DNA of 64,000 nucleotides from Clavelina lepadiformis (Eukaryota > Chordata > Ascidiacea > Aplousobranchia > Clavelinidae), in NCBI RefSeq assembly GCF_947623445.1, contig NC_135240.1:26102001-26166000 (forward strand), read 5' to 3'. The translations under genes and the position numbers were made by a program. The stretch's first letter is position 1; each line of letters begins with the position of its first letter. The notes below the pieces were generated by a model. The model saw only the letters and a list, made by a program, of their open reading frames with translations. It did no database searches and was not told the DNA's origin. Of the stretch, positions 1-12,569 are shown in pieces.

Positions 1-1343
1 GAAAACACAGTTATAAAGGCATAAAGTCCCTTAACATGAAAATAAACTGAAAAAATCATTAAAACTGTTGTGTTTAAACTGGTTTAGCTGATACGACCTT
101 TTACATTTTAAAGAAATTATATCAATTCATAAAATTTGTCAATACAAAGACTTATTTGCAAGTATTTAGGCCTACTAAGAGATTGAACAAAGTTTTCAAG
201 TACTTCAACGTTTTATAAGATTAAAGCATAGGCCTGTATTTTTATAACCATAAAAATAATCACACCCGATTAATAAATAGTATACAAGTATCAAATACTA
301 GCCCGAAAGCTGGAAATCTAATGAATAACGTTATTAATTGTGCCCTCACGAATTTGAGCTTCACTTCCGCGTTTATTAGAACATTAACTTATTGTGCGAA
401 TAGACAAAAAGATAGAAGTGTTGCCGAAAATTTATTGCTTAAAAATTTTATTGCTTCGTGAACTGTACTGCCATTCACTGCAATGTTTTATTATTTTCAT
501 AAAATGTGCAACGTGCTGGCCATGTATGACACTGCGTCGGTAATGATTGCCTTCTACCCTGCAGTAAAAAAGACACAAAGCAATGAGTTACTATAAAATG
601 GAAAATATAAAAAAACAATAAGCATTTAAAGCAGGTAGGTTACAGTTCCATGTAGTAAATGACGTCGCTGATACCTAATCCACAAAATGAAAAAATCGTT
701 TTATACGAGTATATACAATGCACGGGTATTGCGTAGCCCATAAAAGTTTTCAACCTGATGGGGATTGCGATCTCCAAATGGGTGATTAGCATTGTTCTGG
801 GGGGTCGCAAGGATTTTGAGAAACGGATATAAACTATTTCATAAACTCATTTTTGGGAAATGAAAGGTAGCTGGTCAAAAAACCAGGAGGTATGCTTTGA
901 TACAACGTTTCAATTAGAAATGTTTTTACTAAGTGTGTAGAGTAGAAATTCTGAAACACACTCGAAAACGTTTGTTCATGGCCAACGACTAAGGATTTCT
1001 AAATCTTCTCTTGTATTGGCCTTATACTTTACCCTTCAATGCTTCAATGATTTTTTGCCGAATATTTTGTACAAAATACACCTCCTCATATTACACCTGA
1101 CAAAGGGCCTTGTCGGTGAGATCAACAACTTTGGATCTAAAGCTATTTAACATTATATCACACTAAACGCACTGTCTAAGTGGATTATATAAGAAGGATG
1201 CTCCTTGCCTACCTTTGATTAGTTACAACCAAAGGATCAAGGGATATGGCAGACTCACGTCTCAAAAATATGAAGAGCCATGTGTTTATGGGGTCGTCTT
1301 CAGAAGTAACCAAGCTCTTTTGCAGGACCAATATAGCTGTCGC

Positions 1344-1390
1344 GACAAGTGGGTGACAAGTGACAAGACAAGACAAGACAAGTGACAAGC
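1344..1390. repeat. Short GACAAG/ACAAG tandem repeat
   Basis: Units of ACAAG and GTGACAAG are repeated imperfectly over about 47 bases. The same octamer, in reverse orientation, makes up part of the direct repeat at 2131-2170. This is simple-sequence DNA with no known role. Confidence 0.7.
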
Positions 1391-2130
1391 TGCAATCATG
1401 AAAGAAATTGAGAAGGTAATCTAGTTAGAATTTAAATTTAGAAAATTAGTTTTTACAGATGCAGAAAGCGTTAGTAAACAAACAAAGTCTCTTCGTAAGG
1501 CTAGCCCTAAATAAGACACTTCTTATTAAGAAAAATTACAATATTTTCAGTTTGGTTTCCCTGACAATAACTCCCAAGAACGTGGCGGCAAAGCGGACTG
1601 CATGTTAGGCCTATAGTTAGCCTAATTTTAGTTTTCAACTGACAAGTGGGAATCAGTGGTTAGCAAAAAAAAAGCAACAGAGATTTACAAAAAACGGGAA
1701 TGGCGGGGGCAATTGCTTTGCACCGAAAATCTTTTTTTCATCAAACAAAACCAGGGGCAGATCTGGACCAGTCAGCTAATCAGCTATTGACCATCATCCA
1801 CCCACCCACCCCCACGGCCTTTTGCATAAAAGAATTCGAAGAAAGTCTCACATAAACGAGAAATATAAGTTTATTTTTTGGTCTACCTCCGCTTTTTATT
1901 TTACACTTCTCCTTAGCAAAGGTTTTTCAGACGACAAAGGAGTAGGCGCCACTTGGCACTTGACAATTCACGCTCCACTTAATTTTAGACGAAACGGTAG
2001 GCATATTTAAAAAAAATCTATTGAATATGGAAAATATTCAGTTCGTTAAAAATTTCGTCTTTTACCCATTAAAAAAATCTGTACGAACTCTGTCTTTTAA
2101 CCATTCCTCGAAAAAGTGATGTCAGTCACT

Positions 2131-2170
2131 CTGACTTCACTTGTCACTCAAGCTGACTTCACTTGTCACT
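2131..2170. repeat. 18-base direct repeat, period 22
   Basis: The 18-mer CTGACTTCACTTGTCACT occurs twice, at 2131-2148 and 2153-2170, with four bases between the copies. It contains the reverse complement of the AGTGACAAG motif seen at 1344-1390. No function can be assigned. Confidence 0.7.
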
Positions 2171-3398
2171 TAGTTCTGTGCCATTACATGGTTAACTTGT
2201 TAAGCTATCGCTTCTGCGGTACAGGGTCGAGGACGAGGAGGCTATATTGAATAACTGATAGGCCTAAGTCAAAAAACAAGCCGTCATTGGGCCATTGCAA
2301 ACTTTCTAGTAGGGGTTTTTGTTTCAGAAAAGCTCACAGCTCACATATGTAGTGCTGGTATCGTATGCGACGTATGGTAGGATAGCCTATTTTATGATAA
2401 TCTTTATCCTCGGACTGAGGTAAGTCTTTGCGAGTCTCAAACCCGGTGACAGTTCCTCATCACTCGAGCCCCGGTTACCGAGCTAGCCTTTGTGCAAGTT
2501 ACGATGTTCAAACATTTTTTATTTTGGTTTTTTGATTTTTATGTAGTATTGCCCGAGTTTAGAGTTGTCCACCAGGACCTGGTCCAGGTCCACCGAACAG
2601 GAAGAAGTGTTGTTACTGCCCTGCTCGAAGGCATTATGGTATGGCACAACTGGGTATTAAACACGGAACACGAGCTGCATTTGTTGCGAGGCCAGCACTG
2701 TATAACGAGCCGACCGATAGTTTAAGTGTGATAGTGGTAGAAAGTCTCTAAAATCCAGAAAGTTGTGTGTGGCACACTCACGCGACTCACACACTCTTCT
2801 ACTCCAAAACCACATTCATTTACGTGATCAGGCCGAACCTTTTCACATTCATGTCGAACCTTTCACATTCATGCCGATTTACAGATATATATACTGGTAA
2901 TTAACAGACGAGGTGTAGTTCGTTGTTAGAATTCCAAGTTCGTTGTTATATTAAAGAAAAACAAAGAATTGAGGCTTTAGTGGACACTGTCATGTCAAAA
3001 TGTGTGTCTCAGCATGTCTGCATGCATGATTTTTATTCCAAAAACTGCTACACTTCCCATCGAAATCAAACGGGTCTCTCAGTGTATGTTAGTCTGTCAG
3101 TGCTCCAGACCGCAGAGTATGTCTGTCAGTGCTTAGTGGGTTATGTTGTTGCTGCAATACTGTTGGGCAACACATTAAATATATAAGCTTCCTGTTATTT
3201 CGTGATCGATAGTCGTTATCAGTTTACAACTCACACAAGACTACTAAAAACTAAAAAAGCGAATAAAGATGCATCTAGCTTATCGGAGAATAACCTCAAA
3301 CAAGTTCGGTAACCAGGGCTTGAGTGATAAGAAATCATTGCTGATTTTAAGTTGTGGAAATGCTTTTCTTTGATCCTGTGGACCGTAGATAATGAGGG

Positions 3399-3470
3399 TT
3401 TGGTATACAAGTGCGCAACCAGATGACATCACAATTCGAGTAGCTGGGGTTTAGTATACAAAGGCATCCT
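3399..3470 (+). repeat. Dispersed repeat, copy 1 (related to 54368-54465)
   Basis: About 70 bases match the core of the palindromic element in RPL9 intron 2. Shared blocks include ATGACATCACAATT, GAGTAGCTGG and TAGTATACAAAGGCAT. This copy lacks the clear terminal inverted repeats of the other one, so it is either a fragment or a more diverged copy. Confidence 0.6.
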
Positions 3471-3913
3471 GTGCTCTGTTCTGTTACCATACCAGTCTTA
3501 AGTATAATACATACAATAAAGGCACCATTGAATGCATAGAAGTTAATATGAAGTTTGGTTAACTCTTTGGTTGTTGTAGTAAATATTTTAAACAAATAAC
3601 ATTTCCATTGGCGTGGTAACATTTAAAAAGATAACAAATGTTATTGATGTATAGCAGTTAGGTGTGGATGTGTCATTAGCATTGGTTTTTTTCACTGGAC
3701 GTAAGAACATAAGGCAGTTTTTAAAGCTAACAGTTAAAGTTCCCTTTTAAAATGCTGTTAAGCATTGCTAAACAAAAAGGAATAATAGTGTGATTGCCAT
3801 GCAGTCAATGTTATTATCTTTTAGTACTTATTCAGACTTATAAAGATAAAGCTTAATCGCTGATTATTGTATAAAGTCCAGTGGTGACAACTTACGTTTG
3901 TGGAGTAAATTTC

Positions 3914-6900
3914 ATGGAAAACGGATTACTTTCCTCGTCATCAGAAGCTTCAACAGTTTCCTCAATTGGGCCTTCAGATGATGTGGAAGTTCGTAAATTA
4001 AAAGATTTAGTGAAAAAGTTGGAGAAGCAGAACGAACATCTTCGTCATCGAACAGGAAGACTCAATTCCAGTGTAAGTATGATGTATATGTTATGTTGTT
4101 ATGTTGTCTCATACTGTGCAGTTGTTTTAATAAATGGTATAGATTTATATATTTTTGTCATATATATATTTGAAAATAACACATGTATGATATATATATT
4201 TATAATTAACATATTTACTTAAAATTGTTGTTTATTTCTTTAAGTCACAATTTTGTAAATAATTGTAAATGCATATTCAGGCAAACAAGTTACCTCGTTA
4301 TAAAGGGGAAGTGCCCCATGGCGGTGGCGATGGAAATTACAACCACGCAATATTGGATTCCGTACATGACCCACTTGATGATATTAAATCTTTAGAAGAT
4401 GATGATGAATTTATTAGAAATTCAAACTGTAATGATGAGTTTACATGGTAACATGACAGTTGCTTATTTCAAGGTTTATGTACTCCAAGTTGAAAAGTTT
4501 TGTTTTCTGTGAAAATCTGAGATACTTTTGAACAAAATGTATGGCGTGACTGCTTTTCCTATAGCATGAATACTTTTCAGGCTGAGGAAGTAACAAGTTT
4601 TTTTTGCTTTTTATTAAGGCTTTGTTGCATTAAATTATTTTCTGAGAAGACTAGTAATGATCTATTTTAACTCAGGCTTTACCAATCTCCGTTGACTAAA
4701 AAAAAGTCAAGGGCAATATCGCCGACTAGTCGTTTTTCTTCCCCACTAGAATGGGTAAATCAAGAACTTGAAAATCCCAGCTCCCCACAGCTGGCATCAG
4801 CCAAGAGAAATATTTTATATAAACTAAATGTTTCTTACGACAGTAAGTTTTACCCAGCTTCATGACATATTTAGAGTGTATTGTTGTTTACTAACAATAC
4901 TCATTGTGTCTCGTCTGCAATTGTTGTACAGGTTGTTCACCGGATATAAAACATTTAACTCAGTGTGTTGAGAAAAGGTTGGTTTTCCCCCCAGATGAAT
5001 ACAAACCTCAAGACGCCACAGATGTACAAATTGTTGCCCGCATACAGCAAGAAGGTAGAGTTTATTGTTTTATAGGTCATACATCAATGAACTAAGTGCT
5101 TTCAACGTGTCAGCAGTATCATAGTTTATATGTGCGCTATGTAATAAAGTAATGTGCTCTATTGTTATAAATTACTAGTGCTGTAATAGATTTAGCGCTA
5201 CCAAGTACTACAAAGGGTATTTATTGAATTTTTTACGGATCTACTTATTTTTATTTCTCGAAACTTGTATCCTGTTTAATCTGATTCCTATTAACAGTCC
5301 AGACAATGAACACCCAAATTGTACTTACTGTGCCTCTCTCAATTCGAACAATTTCGCTAGTTCAAGCTTATCGCTAATATAGCGAGATTGCATTGTTATC
5401 AAAATTAACAATGTACCCTACATGAATGATGCCTCCATTTATAGTTTGAAACACACCAAAGTGTAGCTGACAATGTTGTTGTGATATCTGGTTACCGATT
5501 CACCTGTTCTACTTTAAACTGGAACGTCATGTAGAGCTGGTTATGAATGCAAAGTAAGGGAATAGAAACATGAGATTGTATATGATGTAATGCTATAATA
5601 TTTCTTGCGCAATTTTTATCATCCACCAAAACAATAATGGCTCAATAATGTATGAGATGGTATGTCAGTACCAATAAGCATGAAAATATATGTGTTTTCA
5701 ATGGCATATCATTTTGTCATGATTACTACTTTTGTTTCTTTGAAGTAATGGGTTTTATCTACTAAATAATGTGAAATGTAATGAGCTAGAAATATTGGAT
5801 CAGTGATTTTAAAACTGATATAAGCCATTCATCTTATCCATAATTATGATTAAACCATCACAACTGACAAGTGTTGAGACTAAATCTAAAGTAATCTTTA
5901 TGTATGTGTTTTATTACGATAGTTTATCAATCACATAACTCTGTTTTTGGGTCTTAAATTGAGTCTGTGTTATATATTAGCATGTAAGCGATTCGATACT
6001 ATAGAATCCCTTGTTATGGTTGCAACCTATGTCTATAATTGACCGCAAAGACAACGTTACATTATGTAACCACTGTTGTCTTATTTTAGTATTATCCTTG
6101 TCACTTTTTGTCAGACAGTCTATCTATACAAATTTGGTTTGTTTGAAATAAGTGAAATGCTGAGGCTGTTTATACGAAAAGGTCAAATTTCGGCGTGGTT
6201 GACCACATTTTTACAAACACTTATTTACATTTTTACAAACAAACAGGGCAGCGACATGAAGTGTTGTGTCTATAAAGGAACTATTGATAATTAGTTTCAT
6301 TATCGTCAAAAATTTTCTATTTTTAGAGTTGCTTTCAACTGTATGTTCATTCTTCGTGATTTATGTGATATTTTGGTTTGTTTTATGCAGAACTGCGGAG
6401 AGATGTCGATACTCATCATGAGAAAGCCGGTATGGAATATCCTACTCCTGGTGAGAAACTAATGTTGATTTACCAAATTGTTTCCATTTTTTATTTTACC
6501 ATACAACAGTATTATATGTACATGTATACATATTATAATACATAGCTATGCCTAATATGTTTGTGTCATGTCTGAGTTGGATCAGTAAAACAATTTCGCC
6601 AACTTTTTTCTGTTGAACATTATTAGCAAAATCGCCAACACCACATTCACGAGCACATCGAGGCTCTTTCGATGAAACCCACGAAAGAACGTCAACATCA
6701 TCATCTGGTTTGTTGTCATAGTCTTTGTTATCAATTCACCAGTGAATGATAAACGACTCAAACCTTTCATGTTGTTTCATGGTTCTTTATAAAAGCCATT
6801 ATGATGTAACAAAATCGTTTTTAGGATCTCAGCATCTCGTTCACCATCTGCCGGTTCCGAGTCAGACGATGACGACATCGCACGGACTCTATCCTGCTCC

Positions 6901-8795
6901 TGGTATGGATGAGGATGACACACAACCTTCAAGAAGTGAGGGAGCTATTTTTCTTGGACGTTTGTAGATTAAACATGTGATTAGAAATATTATGAATATG
7001 GCATTATTACAATTCAGAGTTGTGTGAATGTGATTATTATTTAGTGACAATGTAATTGCATTCAAAACGACATACTAGCATAGATAAGCACTATTACACT
7101 AAGCACTCCTATTATAAGCATAAGATTATCATTAAAATCAAGATTATACCTGATGAATTTTTTAGGATCCTCCACCCCAACGAGGAATGATCTTCGGCAC
7201 GGACCATCTCCTAGTGCAATCGGTCCTTCTCCAAGAGCTAAAAGTCCTGCAAGAGCAAGGAGTCCTTCTCGGAAAACCACCGGTAAATTTAGCATTTAAG
7301 TAAGGCTTGGGCTTGTTGATGACTTATTAGATATTTAGGTCGAATATAATGCTGGTGTATTTATTTTTTTGTTTCGAAGTGCAGGTAATACTTGCAATGA
7401 TATTTTGCAGTAATGGTAGTAGTTTGTGTTAGAAAACAACTAAGTGCCATAATGAGTGTTCATATTTCACATGAATAAATTAATTATCACCACCGTGTTT
7501 TTAGGGCTAACTCGTAGGAGTTTGCCCAATTCGTCACGTCCTCAAGGTTCTTCAGATCGACAAAATGTTTCTGCTGTCGGCAATTCCCTTCCTAGCGACG
7601 TCACCAATCACCGAGGCAGGAATATTTCTCCGTCCCCAGCCAATGGTCAGTGATTTTCTAAGAAAATAGTCATAGTTCGGTTATTTAGTTATAGTATTTT
7701 GTTTTTGTTTCAATTGACTCGTACTCCGTTGTTCGGGATCTTTATTGAATGTTCTAGTTGTAATTGTACTAGATCAGTGGTTCTTAACGTTTTTTTGTAT
7801 TCCTTTTTTACCAATTGCATACGTTTTCAAATCCTTCCCAGCAAGTATTTGCAGCAGTGTAATAGTGAACAAATTGTGAGTTGATTAGGAATGCCAGACT
7901 TAGTTCGGTTGAGCGTCGACGAATCACAACCCGCTCAAGCCACTAAATAAATATAAACTTCTTTACTAAACAAACAGAAAATAGATTTGGCCAATTAAAC
8001 AATGCTATCAATGCTTAACTCACCGCTTTAGAATTAGGGGTAAATGACATTTACGAGTGGAACCATATAAAGGTAGAACCAATAAACTCAAAATCTTTCC
8101 CAGTTTTTTCAATTCTTTCCCTTTTCCTCTCTTGGACAAATATCCTCTTCTGAGGTTAAATTCCTCACTTTGTAAGCCAAGTTATTCTTGTTTAGAATCA
8201 CTCTAGGAGATATTTGGTTAAACTCCAAGGTTCTGTTTTCACCAGGCAATCAACCTGTTATTAAGTCATCACTAGTGGCGCCATCATCCAAGTTATCCAG
8301 ATTACAGCCCAGGAAAGGAATCCCATCTCCAAGCGCATCGCCAAGTCTACCAGCAGGTCTGTTGTTTCTGCAGCACTCTTAATTTTTTTTAGAAAGCTGG
8401 TAGTTAAGACTGAATACTAGTTATCTTATTTTTCTGTTTATGAACAGAAGAAAGCTCTTGCTGTTAATTCTTGCTACTGCAACAATTCAGCGCTGCTTTT
8501 ATGACAAGCACTGAAGCTGTGATGTTTACCGTCGCTTGATTTTGATGCAGAATTAATATTTTATACAGCTGGTCGGGGAATTCCCGTTGCACGTTCTGGG
8601 TCACCACTGATGACGCAACGTCGTTCCTTGCCCCGCCCCAGTCAGACAACGACCACCATGAAATACGTCACAAGCAAACCCAACCTCCAACAAACAAACA
8701 AAACCCGTTCGCGGTCTCCCGCCACTCGAACCCCACCCCAAGCCCCGCCCATTGAACCCCCCAATGACATTTGGGGCGAGGATGAAGCGTATTGA
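3914..8795 (+). CDS. SLAIN: SLAIN motif-containing protein (SLAIN1/2 family)
   Basis: Ten exons join in frame to about 460 codons: 3914-4072, 4281-4447, 4676-4842, 4932-5054, 6391-6450, 6825-6935, 7166-7282, 7505-7645, 8246-8356 and 8569-8795. The first ATG of the open frame was taken as the start. Family hallmarks appear in order. An N-terminal coiled coil (residues about 22-46, VRKLKDLVKKLEKQNEHLR) is followed by an acidic stretch, then WLYQSPLTKK and the block SPLEWVNQELENPSS. Next come DATDVQIVARIQQE, Ser/Pro/Arg-rich repeats with RRSLPN, and a basic tail GIPVARSG and RRSLPRPS ending in an acidic, aromatic EDEAY. Vertebrate SLAIN1/2 are about 570-580 residues and promote microtubule growth by linking EB1, CLIPs and ch-TOG at plus ends. 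I saw no canonical S/T-x-I-P motif. The donor after exon 9 (GTCTGT) is weak, but the phase fits. Confidence 0.9.
7773..7800. mobile_element. Isolated hAT-type terminal repeat in SLAIN intron 8
   Basis: The sequence CAGTGGTTCTTAACGTTTTT resembles the terminal inverted repeat of hAT elements, including the one at 43821-44909 (CAGGGGTTCTTAAAC). No matching right end was found nearby, so this is probably a decayed fragment. Confidence 0.4.
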
Positions 8796-9895
8796 CCCCG
8801 AGGTTATTACCTCACTATGTAATTACGTCACTGTGAACAGTTGCACGTTGCTAGAATTGGCAGCCGGTATGATGACGGGGCAATAAGGGGTAGTGTAAGT
8901 GCCAGTTACTTACTTCAATTGGTGTCTTGACGTTGATCTAACTTTGTCGTGGGCCGTGTTAAGCAAATATTACAAAGTACACACGCGCCTGTTTTCCCGG
9001 CAATTCTACCCACGTCAAGTTTGAGAAGAAAACAAACACACTGGACGCGATTGTTTGTAACAATGGCACGCGATGTCAAGGGCTGTGAAAATCAAGCGAT
9101 ACTGGATTAGCCTGTGCGAGTACTTACAGCCCTGTATGGCGCTTATGAACACTTGAAATGATGCTTAATATGGATTTGTTTCATTTTCCATACCGTTTGT
9201 TGAAGGTAATATGGTCTTCTCATTATATGCATGAAATTATTGATGTGTTTTCCTTTTAATTAAATAGGTTACTTTTTCACTGTTTGCACTCCCACATAAC
9301 TCACTGCTGTCCTATACCTGGGCCCGATCATACGCTTGGTGTTAGGAATGCACCGGAGTACGATGACATGGTTACTGCAGTTGGTATTTTTTCATATAAC
9401 CTCATGTTGTTACGAGCGTTTAGATCAATTTTTTATGTAGTTCCGACATCGATGATTTACATCCGTGTTACATGTCGTCGGTACCTGTTCAACAAAATTT
9501 CCTTGCGATGTGTTTCTTGTGTATTTTCAGTAAAACTTCATTGTATGTTTCCTGATTATTTTTAATGAAGTTCCTCTATAGCGTAACCTTGCGGAAATAC
9601 ATACACACGTTTTATATACCACGGAGGAGCAGAAAACATTGACCAGGATTTCTGTCGTTGTGAAATTGCATCAAACAGGAAGATTAAGTTTGACTTTGAC
9701 AACCGCTAAGAAATTTTAAGAGATCATGAGTTTTGAAAAATAACTGCTAGTTTTCTGCTGTAGCTGCAGAAGAATAGGCTTTGAAAGGCTGTCTCGGTCC
9801 CACAAACACTGCACATAAACCTTTTGTTCGATAACTATCAAGCAATTAAATTATCTTTGGAATAAAACATCAACGGAACATGCGCAGTTGTCATC
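8796..9895. other. Intergenic region between convergent SLAIN and claudin-like genes
   Basis: The two genes converge here, so both 3' untranslated regions must lie in this 1.1 kb. A possible poly(A) signal for SLAIN is ATTAAA at 9259-9264. For the claudin-like gene on the minus strand, the reverse complement of TTTAAT near 9561 is possible. No coding exon is supported. Confidence 0.5.
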
Positions 9896-11557
9896 TTAGC
9901 ACTTGGTATGCTTCACGTAACGCAAGTTTTCCTTCTCAATCGTTATGACGCAAACGAGTCTCCTGTTTGTCGTCATCCCGACCCCCAGGAGGAATCCTGC
10001 AACCAGATAGATGATGCCGGACGCCGATGCGGTGAAGAGCGAAGATCCGGCGACAAACACACTCCGGTAGTTTTCATGGTGATGTTGATATGCAGGCATG
10101 GAGTAGGAAGAATTTGTCTGCAGTGTGAACCACCAGCAACTAGCACAGCAGCATTTAAAACTTAATACAAAGTAAGGCGGCTATTGCATGCCTTCGTTTA
10201 CCTAGCTTTGTAAAACGCGGTCATAAAACAGATACGTGCCATTTACTAGACAAAACGGCGGTTTAGTATGTTAAAAAATCAATTAAAGTATCGTTTTAGT
10301 GATAATGAGATAAACTGTAAACAATGCTATCTATCACATAAAAGGGATTTCGTGTCATAACTTAAGATATAGCTTTATAAGATAAAAAGGTACACTAGCT
10401 AATTTACCCAGTCAGTACAAATGTTCCACTCATACTAGCAATTACCCCCGACAAAACTGAGAAAATATTACGACGTTTGAATCGTTTTCGGAAAGGATGA
10501 TTTCTGGTACGACCACGGATTAGGGGATCAGCAAGAATCGAAACCGAGGCCACAAGAACAGCAAGCGTGCCACAAAAGACACTGAAAATGAGCATAGCTT
10601 GCAAGCCCTTAAAATTTGAAAATGTTACTTCATAAAAGGTGTTTTATTATGTCACTTTATATGCAAGAGAAGCTACAAGTAGCTTAACAGCAATTGTGCA
10701 GATATGTTAAAAACTTACCAAGAGCAAACAAGACGATCTTTCAATCGAAATATTGCTACATTCTTTGCTCGTGTTTAAATGAATCATAGCAAGCAAGTGA
10801 TTGCTGTAGCCCAAGTCGGTCGCAAATGCTACATACGTAACCGGAACAACAGCTGTTTTAGTTGTTGTTTCTTTTGGAAATTGGCTGCCCATTTCCGCGT
10901 TTTGAGATAAAACTGGAAGACCAGCAGCATGCATAGATACAGTGCTTGTTTTATGTTCATCGAAGGACGTCGCCTTTTCAGTTTCTAGCGTAGGTTTTAC
11001 CGGGATGTAAGCACATTCAATCCATACACCACGCATTCCGACTTGTAACCACCTTTCGAAGTTTGCTCTGCCCGAGCGTATTTTGTTGTCTTTCGTTGGA
11101 TTTATCTCTGCTTGTTTTCGTTTATCGTCTGAACTGCCGGCCGCTATAAAGTAATATATTTACGAAATATCTGTCGCCAGAAACAAAAAGGTTTTATACA
11201 TTTCATTTGAATTTCAAATAACATACGACTTATTTTCATCAAAATTACTGAATGTTAACAGTCCTTACGTGTGGTGGCGTCATACTGTGAACGAAACTTT
11301 CCTTGTTGTGATGTCGTCGTCGACGTTTCAGACTGGCAGGCTAGACACTTCGATGACATCATTTTACTTTGCACTAACTGCCCGTTTTGATATTTTTTGA
11401 AGGCGTTGTAAGCCTGGTCATAATCTTCCTGCGTGTATTTGACGACGCTTCGAGACCAATCGGGTGTAACTAGAGCAAATAGAACGAAGATCCAGGCTAA
11501 AATGAGCAGGCAGAGACCCAAAATCTGATCACTGGACACTCGTTCACAACGGTTCAT
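9896..11557 (-). CDS. Claudin-superfamily tetraspan with enlarged first extracellular loop
   Basis: Four exons (11269-11557, 10719-11143, 10408-10607, 9896-10139) join in frame to about 385 residues. An in-frame GTG lies upstream, but the first ATG at 11557 is the natural start. Four hydrophobic segments sit near residues 12-30, 243-264, in exon 3 to 4 (IFSVLSGVIASMSG onward to CWWF), and a last one (ASGIIYLVAGFLLGVG). The first loop carries the claudin W-GLW-C-C signature in diverged form: W34, GVW at 135-137, C140, then C225 or C235. Ordinary claudins have 210-230 residues and a first loop of about 50. Here it is about 200, with extra Ser/Thr/Lys-rich sequence before GVW and between the cysteines. 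A tight-junction or related membrane role is inferred. It could also belong to a neighbouring PMP22/claudin subfamily. Confidence 0.78.
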
Positions 11558-12569
11558 GTCGTTATCTTCAGAGTGCACTTATCGCTTGAAGAATCTAGTT
11601 CAGTGTGCGCGTACTTATGTTAATAACAGTTACCATATTAATATCACTTCTCCAATAAATTAAGAACTGCCCCAAAACTACAGTCAAAAGTGGAAACTGG
11701 CGTACACTTTTTGTATAGTCAACTCCATACCTCATTGGTCCTGTGTCAATATTTATGATTTTGTCTCTATATAAGTCATTCCTGCACTGATGATTTAAGT
11801 AACTTTTGTAGTCGGTGAAGTAGGAAAGTTGCTACTCTGGCATTCACGCAAACCTCTCAGTAGCGTTCGTTTAGATAGCATGTGTAATTATTTGCGACTT
11901 CACGTTTTTCTCTTTAAATCTAAGGTTGAGTGAGTTGACGATGATTGGTACAATTACATCAACAACGTAATTAGGATGGCGGCTCCCGAAGGACAATTGC
12001 TTATTCGGTCATAAACGAAATAATTAATTTGTTTACAGCGCTGGTTCTTGAGAGAATCGAACAATTGTTATTATTAAACCAGAAAAACGATCTCATACTT
12101 CTAACCTGACGCTCCTATATGCCTTCCATAGACAACAGACTTTAGTAAACAAATGCAGTAGCTTGTTTAGTTTGATTATGACGATTTAATGCAACACTCA
12201 AGAAGCACCACCAGACATACAAGAGGTATCAGAGGACAATAGTTTTAGCTGAAAAGACAAACCGTGGTCTGTGCAGAGATAAAGAGTTCACATTTTTAGT
12301 TAAGGATCGACATCGTGCATCGATGGCAGACAATTACAATCAGTGCAAATTTTAAATCGATAGGACACTACGTTGAATAATACATACAAAAATAACGGGC
12401 AGTGAAACGACAATTTGCTGCAACTAAGGCAGTGGAATCGAAAGCAAAATTCACAGTAAATAATTCGTTTGACAACGTAAATTGGCGCCTCACATCTCTA
12501 GATTTCATACGAGACGCATTCTGGAACAAACGAAGCGGCAGCATGGAAAGACTGGTCGCAAATTCTCTT
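11558..12569. other. Spacer between claudin-like gene and KIF4
   Basis: Both neighbours are on the minus strand. This kilobase should hold the KIF4 3' untranslated region and the promoter of the claudin-like gene. I see no supported exon and no strong core promoter. A TATATAA at about 11768 lies on the plus strand and does not fit the gene orientation. Confidence 0.5.

Larger units (their letters stand above)
1..3913. other. Intergenic region upstream of SLAIN
   Basis: No supported gene was found in this AT-rich stretch. The open frames are short, lack splice context and show no family similarity. It holds a short ACAAG-type tandem repeat near 1344-1390, an 18-base direct repeat near 2131-2170, and a copy of a dispersed repeat near 3399-3470 that recurs in the first intron of RPL9. 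The promoter and any 5' untranslated exon of SLAIN probably lie in the right-hand part, but no core element is clear. Confidence 0.6.

Noticed and set aside
9284-9565. 93-codon plus-strand frame
   Set aside because: It starts on a non-ATG codon, lies in the expected 3' untranslated regions of two convergent genes and has no recognisable motif.
11761-11775. TATATAA motif as a possible core promoter
   Set aside because: It lies on the plus strand, while the only gene start nearby (11557) is on the minus strand. AT-rich sequence gives such motifs by chance.
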